The notes under the pieces were generated by a model. It did no database searches. It saw only the letters and a list, made by a program, of their open reading frames with translations, and was not told where the DNA came from. The position numbers and the translations under genes are program-made. Of a stretch of 39,903 nt of DNA, positions 1-8,090 are shown piece after piece; the first letter of the stretch is position 1, and every line of letters begins with the position of its first letter. Origin of the DNA: an uncultured Mycoplasmatota bacterium (lineage in GTDB: Bacteria; Bacillota_I; Bacilli_A; RF39; UBA660). The stretch spans positions 1 through 39,903 of the forward strand of contig CAOKAG010000010.1 of assembly GCA_948466395.1 (NCBI GenBank). The letters run 5' to 3'.

Positions 1-130
1 TTCCAATTTTAAATTTTTTAGAAAAACTATTGACTTTTAATAGTTAGCCTTTCTTAAGACTTTTTTCATAACCAAATAAGATTTTACCTTATTTGTATTT
101 TTATTATAAAAGACTTATTCTTCTTTTACA
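1..130. other. AT-rich intergenic DNA with two hairpins
   Basis: This stretch holds no gene that I can support. Two perfect AT-rich inverted repeats are visible: AACTATT...AATAGTT around 26-46 and AAATAAG...CTTATTT around 74-94. The second is followed on the plus strand by a T-rich stretch, so it could be a weak terminator for a plus-strand gene left of the window. They lie just downstream of the possible DGR variable region of the next gene, where such elements often carry a hairpin, but that link is only a guess. Confidence 0.4.
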
Positions 131-158
131 AAACAAAAAAACAAGCCCATTGGCTTAT
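131..158 (-). terminator. Rho-independent terminator of the surface protein gene
   Basis: On the minus strand the stem AAGCC/GGCTT closes an AATG loop and is followed by GTTTTTTTG. It lies about 40 bases after the stop codon of the large surface protein gene. Confidence 0.75.
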
Positions 159-198
159 TCTTCAGTTCTTTATCTTTCTTAATCATGTATAGGCTAAA

Positions 199-2127
199 CT
201 AATAGGCAAGAACAACACGGAAACTGAAGTAACTATCGGCACCACCACCAGAATAGTAGAAGCTGAAGACCCCTGCACTAGACGTACTATTATAGCCGCC
301 TCCACGAACGAACCATGGATTGCCCGAGTAAACAAAGAGCGCACTATCACCGTTCCAGCCTTTTGTTTCAGCAGTAGCATCACCTAGGATTCTTGTGGTA
401 TAAGTACTAGCACTATTTGCACTGGTTGAGTAGGTATCATAATATTTTTTATTATAGGTACTTACATCACTGGATGTAAAACCAGCACTTCCTGATGTTA
501 AACTTTCTCTTACTCCTGCTACTCGATCATAAGCTCCTCCACTTAGATCATAGATGCCACTATAATTTCCTGTACTACTCGCTTTGACACTACTAGCATG
601 ACTATAAGCATAACCATCATTAGTTGAACCACTTGCACTGACACTGGTTCCTGACCAACCGGTTATGAAATTACTATTATTATTGATGTACACTTCTTCA
701 CAAGTGGTTCCATTACATTTTCCATAGATAGAATGAGTTAAGTAAGCTACCGCTCCCCATTCAGTATTTTTCATCATGTGACTATCTAGATTTCTTTTAT
801 AATTATAACTTGTTTTAAAGGCATTTGAATTTGTGATATATCTCCATGAATTGACATTCGGTTTGATTTGAACTTTGGTTGAATCATTCACATTTCCTTC
901 TGTACTACTTGATGGAGCAGTTCCTTTATAGCCTGTTTCAAACTTTCCAACCCATAACCCTTTGACGTCTCCAAAACTTGTAAATGCGGGATGAGTCATG
1001 TATTTTCCTACATCACAACTTCCATTTTCTCCACTGACATTTGGTGCGATACATTCACTACTTGAATTGGTGGTATTGGCGGTTCCAAATTTGATTTCAA
1101 ATGGTTTATTTGTCGTATTGGTTCCTAAACTTTGAATCTTATAAGCATACTTAGGTATCCAGACGAAATAACTTTCAATATCTGATTCACTAATGGTATC
1201 TCCAACTTTATATTTATTCTTGGCACCATCAAGCAAGATGACTGCATTCGCCCAATTCTTATTAGCATAATTGTACCACTCTGTTTGGGGATTAGCATAA
1301 GTCACACTTCCACCATTTCCGATTAAGATTGGCACCATCTCATCTCCTAAGTTTGGATCCGCTCCATTTAAGGTGGCTTCATTATAAAGCGATGAGAACT
1401 TTATTGTACATTTTGTATTCGCATTTAACTCACTCATAACAGGTTTCCAATTAACTCGATCCCACGTTCCACTTCCATTCTCACAAGTAAACTCGATGGG
1501 ATACACTCCTTTTTCTGGCAAAGTTGTTTGTTCTTCCCCATTGACGATGATAGTTGTAAACAAGTAATCGTTTCCCGTAAACACCACATCACATTTCATC
1601 TCTGGATCAAAAGTACTCACATTGGGTTGCCACTCTTCTTTATTCCAACTCGCACTTCCTTTATCACAAGTCATACTCGTTTCATAATTTCCTTGACTTG
1701 GAAACGCATTGACTTGTTCTCCATTGACATAGATCGTATATATACTTTCAAAATTAACACTACACTTGGTAACCTCAGTAAAACCATCAATAGTAATGGA
1801 TCCTGTCTCATAATTCCATGTTCCTGTCGCATCATGATCACAAGTAATACTGACTTTATAACCTTTCTTATCTTCTGGGATACGTGTTTGTGTTTGACCA
1901 TCCACAACAATTGCAAGTTTTAAATCATTAGCAACAAAATTAGGCACTCTTCCTCTTATCACATTAAACGCGGCTTCTTCTTTATAAAATGCAAACGTTT
2001 TAAAAAGAGTAATGACTCCTACTACAAAAAGAATGCCTAACACCGAAAACAAAATCATTCGATTTCTTTTTTTATTTTTATCAAAACTTTCTAAATTCTT
2101 TTTCTTCTTTTTATAGTCTTCAAACAT
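199..2127 (-). CDS. Anchored surface protein with lectin-like C-terminus
   Basis: The product is 642 aa from the ATG at 2127, which has GGAAGGG upstream; the longer ORF start at 2166 has no ribosome site. A Lys-rich cytoplasmic tail is followed by one membrane segment near residues 25-46, then three tandem domains of about 60 residues (roughly 70-260), each with two Cys and a Gly-x-Trp-like core (GTWNY, ASWNK, GTWDR). The remaining ~370 residues resemble the C-type-lectin/formylglycine-enzyme-like domains common in gut Firmicutes surface proteins (GLWVGKFETGY, NTEWGAVAYLT, and a final FRVVL). The last ~40 residues, WFVRGGGYN to SFRVVL, look like a diversity-generating retroelement variable region rich in NNY codons; no reverse transcriptase or template repeat is in the window. 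The likely role is an exported, membrane-anchored binding protein. The architecture is clear, the ligand is unknown. Confidence 0.75.
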   Translation of the reverse strand: MFEDYKKKKKNLESFDKNKKRNRMILFSVLGILFVVGVITLFKTFAFYKEEAAFNVIRGRVPNFVANDLKLAIVVDGQTQTRIPEDKKGYKVSITCDHDATGTWNYETGSITIDGFTEVTKCSVNFESIYTIYVNGEQVNAFPSQGNYETSMTCDKGSASWNKEEWQPNVSTFDPEMKCDVVFTGNDYLFTTIIVNGEEQTTLPEKGVYPIEFTCENGSGTWDRVNWKPVMSELNANTKCTIKFSSLYNEATLNGADPNLGDEMVPILIGNGGSVTYANPQTEWYNYANKNWANAVILLDGAKNKYKVGDTISESDIESYFVWIPKYAYKIQSLGTNTTNKPFEIKFGTANTTNSSSECIAPNVSGENGSCDVGKYMTHPAFTSFGDVKGLWVGKFETGYKGTAPSSSTEGNVNDSTKVQIKPNVNSWRYITNSNAFKTSYNYKRNLDSHMMKNTEWGAVAYLTHSIYGKCNGTTCEEVYINNNSNFITGWSGTSVSASGSTNDGYAYSHASSVKASSTGNYSGIYDLSGGAYDRVAGVRESLTSGSAGFTSSDVSTYNKKYYDTYSTSANSASTYTTRILGDATAETKGWNGDSALFVYSGNPWFVRGGGYNSTSSAGVFSFYYSGGGADSYFSFRVVLAY

Positions 2128-2187
2128 AAGCGTCTTTCCCTTCCTATTATTAATACAACTAGCCATGCCTACTTTATAATTAATTCA

Positions 2188-2216
2188 ATTATACATAACG
2201 TTCTATTAATTAGCAA
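2188..2216 (-). promoter_or_regulatory. Promoter of the surface protein gene
   Basis: On the minus strand TTGCTA (2211-2216) and TATAAT (2188-2193) are separated by 17 bases, about 60 bases upstream of the chosen ATG. Confidence 0.6.
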
Positions 2217-2243
2217 TACTAAAATAGAATCATCTAAGTAGAT

Positions 2244-2268
2244 AATTGATAGCATTATTCTATCAATT
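2244..2268. repeat. Perfect 9-bp inverted repeat, possible operator
   Basis: AATTGATAG and CTATCAATT are separated by seven bases. The repeat lies about 30 bases upstream of the -35 box of the surface protein promoter and has no T-run, so a protein-binding site is more likely than a terminator. The HTH regulator encoded next to it is a candidate ligand, by proximity only. Confidence 0.4.
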
Positions 2269-2445
2269 TTATCAAATCTTTAATAAACCTTAACATATTA
2301 AATAAATATAATTTGTCAAAAATTGAAAAATAGACTCTAAATTAAATAAATTCCTTTATTAAACATTAAACCATTAGAGGTAATCCAAATCACTTATTCA
2401 TAACCTTATTTTTGTATACAATAAAGAAAAAAAGGAATGATTATT

Positions 2446-2667
2446 TTGATAAAACTAAATATTGAGCAACTTTTAAAAAAGAATCAAAAATCAAAATATT
2501 GGCTGTGTAATCGTATGAATGTAACCAATCGAAATTTAAACCGTATGATTCATGGTCATACCACTGCCATCTCTTTTAAATACATTGAAAATTTATGTCG
2601 CTTATTAAATTGTACTCCTAATGATTTAATTACAATCATTTTTGAAGAAGAGGTTGTAGAAAATTAA
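2446..2667 (+). CDS. Small XRE-family HTH regulator
   Basis: The protein is 73 aa from the TTG at 2446, which has AAAGGA nine bases upstream; the ATG at 2437 directly abuts that site and is unlikely to be used. It is a single Cro/C1-type helix-turn-helix domain of the YozG/HTH_26 sort: an N-terminal helix (IEQLLKKNQ), the recognition region NVTNRNLNRMIHG, and the typical ending IENLCRLLNCTPNDLI. A -10-like TATACAAT lies at 2415-2422. There is no ligand domain, so it is a DNA-binding protein only. Its targets are unknown; the divergently transcribed surface protein gene is the closest candidate. Confidence 0.8.
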   Translation: MIKLNIEQLLKKNQKSKYWLCNRMNVTNRNLNRMIHGHTTAISFKYIENLCRLLNCTPNDLITIIFEEEVVEN

Positions 2668-2724
2668 TTTTTTTCTCAAAAGAATCCATTTATGTTATTA
2701 TAAAGAAAGAAAGAAGTTGAAAAA

Positions 2725-3231
2725 TTGAAAAACAAATGGATCTTACAAGTTTTTATTTTATCTTTTATTTTATCTGCTCTTTTTAGTGGCTTATCATCCT
2801 ATTTATCTAATTTAAATGTTATCATTTTAACACTCGTTTTAATAATCGTAATTTTAATAGGCATTATTTTTGATATGATAGGAGTAGCAACTTTAACAGC
2901 GAAGGAAGCCCCTTTCCATGCAAGAAATTCAAAAAAAATAAAAGAGGCTGGTGCTTGTATAAAACTTTTAAAAAACAGTACGAAAGTCTCTAGTGTCTGC
3001 AATGACATTATTGGAGACATTTGTGGCATTATCAGCGGAAGTCTTGGTGCCTCCTTATCCCTCTATTTAATTACCCTTGGAATGAATGCTTTACTCTCAA
3101 CCATCTTAATTACTTCTTTTGTTTCTTCTTTAACGGTTGGCGGAAAAGCAATTTGTAAAAACATTGCCACAAAAAAAAGTGATTCAATTGTTCTAATCAC
3201 TGGTAAAATAATCAATATTTTTAACCATTAA
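2725..3231 (+). CDS. Small integral membrane protein, CorB-annotated family
   Basis: The protein is 168 aa with a TTG start behind a GAAAGAAAGAAG stretch. Two hydrophobic segments at the N-terminus (residues 5-25 and 30-55) and two near the C-terminus (about 105-140) flank a basic central stretch (HARNSKKIKEAG). It resembles short proteins in Firmicutes labelled 'Mg2+ and Co2+ transporter CorB', with the typical VATLTAKEAPFHA and SSVCNDIIGDICGIISG stretches, but it lacks CBS domains, so a transport role is unproven. It follows the HTH gene and may be read with it. It ends convergently with murD, the two stop codons overlapping by four bases. Confidence 0.6.
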   Translation: MKNKWILQVFILSFILSALFSGLSSYLSNLNVIILTLVLIIVILIGIIFDMIGVATLTAKEAPFHARNSKKIKEAGACIKLLKNSTKVSSVCNDIIGDICGIISGSLGASLSLYLITLGMNALLSTILITSFVSSLTVGGKAICKNIATKKSDSIVLITGKIINIFNH

Positions 3232-4571
3232 TTTAATTGAATCACATATTCTCTAAATCGGTCGCCCTTTTCTTCATAATTTTTAAATTGTTCATAACTA
3301 CTAGCGGCTGGCGACAACAAACAAAGGGTATTTTTTTTTGTCACTTTTTTAGCGACTTCTACTGCTTCTTTTAACGTCTCGACCAAAAAGACTTTTTCTT
3401 TTGGTAAATAAGTCGCTATTTTATGACCCGTTGTAGGCATACATATAAAGTGTTCAATCGAAGACTTTTTCAAATAATCAATGAGCTGATCATAAGAAAT
3501 CCCTCGATCCATACCACCAAAAATAAGTGTATTGACGTTTTCCAAAGCTTCAATATCATTGATAGTGGCTTCTGGAATAGTAGACAACATGGACATATAA
3601 TACGTCACATCATCGAATGTTCCAAGGCTTTCTAAACGATACGCAAGAGTTGTAAATTGATTAGCCACTCGTATCGCCCTTTCAAGATCTAAATGAAGAA
3701 GCTCAATCACGGTTAAGGCAAAAACAATATTTTCTAAATTATGATACCCCAGCAAATTTCTCTTAAGAGTCGTATCATAAATTTTTTTATCACGAAAATA
3801 AATCGCTTTTTCTTTACGATAAACCGTACCAGTAGAATGAACTAAATCAATAGAATAAGCTTGACTTAAATAACGATTTTGAGCAACTTTTAAAGCCAAC
3901 GTTTCATTAGAAGAAGAGTAAATTCTAAAATCTTCTTCTGTTTGAAATTTAAACATATTGAGCTTAATCGTGTGATAATGTTCTACGCTTCCCGCATGAT
4001 CTAAATGATCTTCAAATAAATTAAGAATCAGGCCAATATGGGGGGATACTTTCAAATATTCAAGTTGATGACTAGACATTTCTAAAACAAATAAAGTTTC
4101 ACTATCACAATCCTTTAAAACATCAAATATTGGAATTCCAATATTACCAGCAAGAATACAATTTTTATTTTGATCTTTAATCATTTCATAAATCAGTGAA
4201 CTCGTTGTACTTTTTCCTTTTGTCCCCGTAATTCCAATCACATTTTTTCGATTAACTTCTAAGAACAGTTCCATTTGAGAAGTAATTTTATCTTTAATAC
4301 TAGAAATCGATCTATCTTTTAAAGAAATACCTGGCGTTTTAATAATTAAATCATAGTCCTCCAAAGAATCTAAATAAGCTGCTCCAGTAATTAAACTTAA
4401 ATGATCATCTTTTGTTAAAACGTCATCAACAACAGGATTTTTATCTAAAATGGTTAATGTTTGCTCTTTTAAATAGGTTCTAATAAATTGATAAGTAGAC
4501 TTTCCTTCTCTACCCATCCCCAAAATAGCAAGATTCTTCCCTTTTAACTTATTAACAATTTGTTCAATCAT
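3228..4571 (-). CDS. murD2: MurD/MurD2-type UDP-MurNAc-L-Ala glutamate ligase
   Basis: This is an ATP-dependent cytoplasmic Mur ligase of 447 aa, a normal length. The N-terminal Rossmann region has GMGREGKST, the ATP loop GTKGKST lies at residues 116-122, the central-domain signature EMSSHQLE follows, and the C-terminal domain has STIPEATI and GGMDRG. GREGKST and TIPEAT resemble the MurD2 subfamily, which adds L-Glu rather than D-Glu to UDP-MurNAc-L-Ala. The upstream neighbour supports that: the gene overlaps by eight bases a MurL-like epimerase gene, which would turn the terminal L-Glu into D-Glu. Its ribosome site (AAAGGAAGCG) lies inside that gene, so the two are translationally coupled. 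The Mur ligase call is certain; the D-Glu versus L-Glu assignment rests on context and motifs. Confidence 0.85.
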   Translation of the reverse strand: MIEQIVNKLKGKNLAILGMGREGKSTYQFIRTYLKEQTLTILDKNPVVDDVLTKDDHLSLITGAAYLDSLEDYDLIIKTPGISLKDRSISSIKDKITSQMELFLEVNRKNVIGITGTKGKSTTSSLIYEMIKDQNKNCILAGNIGIPIFDVLKDCDSETLFVLEMSSHQLEYLKVSPHIGLILNLFEDHLDHAGSVEHYHTIKLNMFKFQTEEDFRIYSSSNETLALKVAQNRYLSQAYSIDLVHSTGTVYRKEKAIYFRDKKIYDTTLKRNLLGYHNLENIVFALTVIELLHLDLERAIRVANQFTTLAYRLESLGTFDDVTYYMSMLSTIPEATINDIEALENVNTLIFGGMDRGISYDQLIDYLKKSSIEHFICMPTTGHKIATYLPKEKVFLVETLKEAVEVAKKVTKKNTLCLLSPAASSYEQFKNYEEKGDRFREYVIQLN

Positions 4572-5898
4572 TTTTTATCGCTTCCTTTAAAAGAGTTTCA
4601 AAATGTTCATTTAAATGATGCTCTTCATTCCAATAGTTTTCTAACGCTTCATGATTAGATAATTCATAATGTTCTTTATAATAGTTTAACAAAAAAGGAA
4701 GCTCTCCCTCTAAATTCCTAATCGTTTTACTAATAGCGTAATTAATTTCTTCATAGGTACCAACACAATCAAAAGGTTTATTCTCTCCATACCCCAGTAA
4801 ATCTTTAAAAGTTTCTAATAACGCTTTATTTTCAAATAAATCCTCTTTAAAAATAGCCACTAACTCTTTCTTATATAAAAAGGGACTAAGCATTGAATAA
4901 ACAAATAAACATTTAGAACAATTAGAACACCAAATCCATGGTATGTTCTTACTACCTTTATTGCAACTTTTAAAAATGGGATGATAGTTTGGCATACGTG
5001 CTAAAAGCATTCCGATTTCGTATTCATTTAAAGGACGCAAGAAAGAAAAATAATCTATATCAACTTTAAAATAACGTTTTGCATAAAGATTAAAATCACT
5101 CTCAAACTCATAAGTTTTTGAATATTGATGATTTATTTTTGTCCCCATGACATTTGATTCATTAGCACTCGATTCATTAGATAAAACAATATACTTTTTA
5201 TCATTTAGATACGCTGTTAAAAAAGAGGTAAACGCAACCATAGCACTAAAAGGCGTATGTCCATTTAAAAAACCTTTTTTATTTAACTCTACAATTTTTA
5301 AATCTAAATTTCTTTTTATTTTTAGAATCGCTTCTTCTTTTAAACCCGATTTTAAAGCACACTCAATCATAACCTCTTTAGGATTAATAATAAAAGCACT
5401 ACGATTCGGTTCATTTTTCAAAAGTTCCAAACTAACACAAGAATCTTTTCCACCCCCAACACCAATCATAACGCCTTGGCCTTTGTATTCTATCGTCTCT
5501 AATGGTATGCCTTCACCTAAACATGTTATGGTCATAAAAGTATCGATATTGACATCAATGTTATTGGTATAAAAAAATTCGCCTTGCCCTAAAAAATAAA
5601 GTTTCTTAAACCATGTTATTTGTTCTTCATTTAAAGAACCACATTTTATAATAACATGAGGAGCCATACAACATTTCCAATAACTAACTAGTTCTACCAT
5701 TCCTATGTTAAAAGCTAGGGTTTTTACTAATGAATCAACCACTTTACTTTCTTTTTTTGGTAGTTCTAAACTTGGAGTAAACACCTCTAAATTAGGAATT
5801 GAAAAATAATAAGTAATTTTAAAAAAGGCACCCTTGTCTTCAATTTTGTAATCCTCATAAATAAACGTATCATATTTTCTAATTTCTTCTAAACTCAT
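4564..5898 (-). CDS. murL: MurL-like UDP-MurNAc-L-Ala-L-Glu epimerase
   Basis: The protein is 444 aa, the usual MurL length. Residues 147-153 carry a PP-loop-like VGGGKDS, followed by the family landmarks SNESNVMGTKINHQYSK, YFSFLRPLNEYEI, and a Cys-rich segment FKSCNK...WCSNCSKCLFV...LSPFL. In the family this enzyme uses ATP to epimerize the terminal L-Glu of UDP-MurNAc-L-Ala-L-Glu to D-Glu, bypassing glutamate racemase. The overlapping downstream murD-type gene is the expected partner. MurL was characterized in Xanthomonas and is otherwise known mainly from proteobacteria and actinobacteria, so its presence here is unusual. A -10-like TATAAT lies at 5923-5928. I am confident of the family, less so that the substrate is unchanged. 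Confidence 0.8.
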   Translation of the reverse strand: MSLEEIRKYDTFIYEDYKIEDKGAFFKITYYFSIPNLEVFTPSLELPKKESKVVDSLVKTLAFNIGMVELVSYWKCCMAPHVIIKCGSLNEEQITWFKKLYFLGQGEFFYTNNIDVNIDTFMTITCLGEGIPLETIEYKGQGVMIGVGGGKDSCVSLELLKNEPNRSAFIINPKEVMIECALKSGLKEEAILKIKRNLDLKIVELNKKGFLNGHTPFSAMVAFTSFLTAYLNDKKYIVLSNESSANESNVMGTKINHQYSKTYEFESDFNLYAKRYFKVDIDYFSFLRPLNEYEIGMLLARMPNYHPIFKSCNKGSKNIPWIWCSNCSKCLFVYSMLSPFLYKKELVAIFKEDLFENKALLETFKDLLGYGENKPFDCVGTYEEINYAISKTIRNLEGELPFLLNYYKEHYELSNHEALENYWNEEHHLNEHFETLLKEAIKND

Positions 5899-5968
5899 CT
5901 TATCCGTCCTTTTCCTTTATTATAAAGTATATGAAAACAAAAAAGAAGATATTTTTTCTCTCATCTTT

Positions 5969-6457
5969 TCAACAATACCATTTTTTTTCTTCTCCTAAAA
6001 AAGAAGAAGAACCATGACCAGGATAAATTTTAATTGTAGAGGGATACCTAAAAATTTGTTTTAAACTTTCTCGCATCTCTTTTTCATCTCCCCCTTCTAA
6101 GTCCATTCTTCCAATTGTGCCTTTAAATAAAAAATCACCTGTAAACATCACGTTTTCATTAGGAAAATAAAACGTCAAAGAATCTTTAGAATGACCTGGA
6201 GTAGATAGGATCTCATAGTTAAAATGTTTAATTTTATCATTAGCTTTTAACCCATACTTATTTAAAAAATAATCTAAGGCTCCAATATGATCAAAATGAT
6301 AATGCGTTACTAAAATGCCCACAACCTTTTTATCTCCAATAACGTGTTCTATTTTTTCCTTTTCATCTCCTGGATCAACGAGAACCATTTCTTCTCCCTT
6401 AGAAATAAAATAACAATTGGCTTGTAAAGGTCCAACTGGAAGCCCTTGAATTTGCAT
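5969..6457 (-). CDS. MBL-fold hydrolase, glyoxalase II-like, short form
   Basis: The protein is 162 aa from the ATG at 6457, which has AGAGGTG seven bases upstream; the longer ORF starts with a GTG inside that ribosome site. The metal-binding motif THYHFDH, the PGHS motif and the late TGD and YPGHG motifs are all present, as in YcbL/glyoxalase II-type hydrolases that split thioesters such as S-lactoylglutathione analogues. It is about 40 residues shorter than usual: between ALDYF and the PGHS motif the normal strand and helix segment is reduced to about 20 residues. All metal ligands remain, so the enzyme is probably active; the substrate is unknown. Confidence 0.8.
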   Translation of the reverse strand: MQIQGLPVGPLQANCYFISKGEEMVLVDPGDEKEKIEHVIGDKKVVGILVTHYHFDHIGALDYFLNKYGLKANDKIKHFNYEILSTPGHSKDSLTFYFPNENVMFTGDFLFKGTIGRMDLEGGDEKEMRESLKQIFRYPSTIKIYPGHGSSSFLGEEKKWYC

Positions 6458-6538
6458 AAAAAACACCTCTTTAAAAAGATTATACCATTTATAAGTAAAT
6501 AATTCTAAATTTATGTTATACTTAACTAAGGTGATAAT

Positions 6539-7084
6539 ATGAATTTTTTTACATTTTTATTAATCCTTCTAATCCTAAGTGGATCAGGAGCATTGGTTTA
6601 CGTTTTTTACTTTAATAAAATGCAATACTTAAGAACCAAAATTGAACACTCAGAAAGCATTATTGATGAAACGTTACGTATTCGTTATGATTATTTAGTT
6701 CGAATTGATAACATCACAAAATCTTCTCTAAACGATAGTAAAGAATACTTTAAAGAATACATGAACTTAAAAAATAAAAACATAACCAACTTCGAATTAG
6801 ATCGAAAATTAAAAGAAGCGTTTAACATTGTCTATAAATTAAAAGATGATTTTGAAGAACTGAGTAAAAATAAAGAATTTAAAGAAATCCTAAATAGCAT
6901 TAAAGAAACCGATGAAAAAATAGCAGCGATTACAAATTATTATAATAAAAACACCAATGATTTAAATGGGTTTATTCGTAAATTTCCTTCCGCAATCATC
7001 GCTAAAATTCATAAATTTCAAATTAAACCGTTCTTTGATGGAAAAGACATGACTGATGATATTTACGATGATTTTAAACTATAA
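6539..7084 (+). CDS. LemA family membrane protein
   Basis: The protein is 181 aa with one N-terminal membrane segment (residues 3-25), followed by a long helical, partly coiled-coil extracellular region and the LemA-typical ending (NDLNGFIRKFPSAIIAKIHKF, with KPFFD after it). Family length is about 180-190, so it appears complete. AAGGTGATAAT precedes the ATG, and a TATACT -10-like box lies just upstream. The gene is divergent from the MBL gene and convergent with a broken gene. LemA proteins are widespread but their job is not settled. Confidence 0.85.
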   Translation: MNFFTFLLILLILSGSGALVYVFYFNKMQYLRTKIEHSESIIDETLRIRYDYLVRIDNITKSSLNDSKEYFKEYMNLKNKNITNFELDRKLKEAFNIVYKLKDDFEELSKNKEFKEILNSIKETDEKIAAITNYYNKNTNDLNGFIRKFPSAIIAKIHKFQIKPFFDGKDMTDDIYDDFKL

Positions 7085-7903
7085 AGTTAAATTCCTTTGA
7101 TAAGTATGATCAATTAATTCAAGCATAGTTTCTCTTTCAAGAGTATAAGTTTGAATTATTTTTTTTATAAATTCTAAAGGTTTTTCTCCCATATAAGACT
7201 CTGGAAAATACAATTTTTTTTCAACAATATTTTGTAAAGCATTCATTAAATCATACTTCATAAAATCATTAACTAAAAAAGCATTGATTTTAAAAGTTTT
7301 TCTTGAAGAATCCAATAAAAAGCTAGTCACATTTACTTTAAAAGAATTTCCAGCATTTCTTTTTAAATCATAACATAATCAAGTAAATCCGTTTTTGTAA
7401 GGCGCTCATAAGTGTAAAGATAAGTTAAAATATTAAAAACTTCTAACCAATCTTTGCATAATCCATATCCTCCCCGATATTCCAGTATCGATTTTTTCAA
7501 TATAAGCCTTATGTTCTTTTTTGACTATATTTGATATAGTATTCTTATAAAAAAGCTTTTTAATCATAGGAGAAACAGTAAATTCAATTACTTTTTGTTT
7601 ATCATCAAGAGAATAATTTTCAATTTTTTGAACCAACATTTTAAATTTTTCTAAATCAAAAACCATTTTTTTCAATTGATACTTACTTTCACATAAAATA
7701 TCTTTTTCAATTATTTCTCGTAACTTTTTCTGAACATAATAAAAATGATGTTTAGACGATCCAGAAAAATAAATATAACTGTCATAACTAGATAAAACAT
7801 TATTTCTATTAAAGTCATAATTTTGAAAAGTATTCATTCCTTCATAACGATAGAATTTAGGAAAATCTTCTAACTTTAAATAAACTTCTTCATAAAGTGC
7901 CAT
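7079..7903 (-). pseudogene. Unrecognised gene broken by two frameshifts
   Basis: Three pieces in successive frames read as one protein of about 270 aa. The first (156-aa ORF, 7433-7903) starts MALYEEVYLK behind GGGGATGG and runs to about 7480, where the frame is lost near a GGGGA tract. The second continues GGYGLCKDWLEVFNILTYLY to LLDYV and stops near 7375. The third resumes at DLKRNAGNSFKVNVTSFLL and ends at 7079. Each piece is helical and ordinary in composition, and the pieces are contiguous without overlap, which argues for decay (or assembly error) rather than separate genes. A good promoter survives upstream. I do not recognise the family. Confidence 0.6.
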
Positions 7904-7932
7904 AAAAATCCATCCCCTTTAAAAACTTCTCT

Positions 7933-7961
7933 ATTTTACCAAAGAAAAACAACTTGTACAA
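7933..7961 (-). promoter_or_regulatory. Promoter with palindrome at the -35 box
   Basis: On the minus strand TTGTAC (7956-7961), 17 bases, TAAAAT (7933-7938). The -35 box sits inside the perfect 12-bp palindrome ACTTGTACAAGT (7952-7963), a plausible repressor site. It drives the broken gene downstream. Confidence 0.55.
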
Positions 7962-7997
7962 GTCGTTCTAAAACAAAATATCACCAATAAAATAGAC

Positions 7998-8072
7998 ATT
8001 TGATATTCTTTTTTTCCATTTGTTTTATCTATTTTATTACACCAACAAATGACTCTTTTATTTATATCAAAT
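7998..8072. repeat. Nested inverted repeats
   Basis: An outer pair ATTTGATAT (7998-8006) / ATATCAAAT (8064-8072) encloses an inner pair CATTTGTT (8017-8024) / AACAAATG (8044-8051). The element lies between the end of ung and the promoter of the broken gene, about 20 bases after the ung stop. It may be a terminator-like structure or a small decayed insertion. Confidence 0.4.
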
Positions 8073-8090
8073 CGATCTAATATCCTATTC

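Noticed and set aside
199-2166. Complete diversity-generating retroelement in the window
   Set aside because: No reverse transcriptase motif (YxDD) and no second copy of the variable region were found in any listed frame.
5147-5572. 141-aa plus-strand ORF within murL
   Set aside because: It is antisense to the clear MurL motifs and has no ribosome site.
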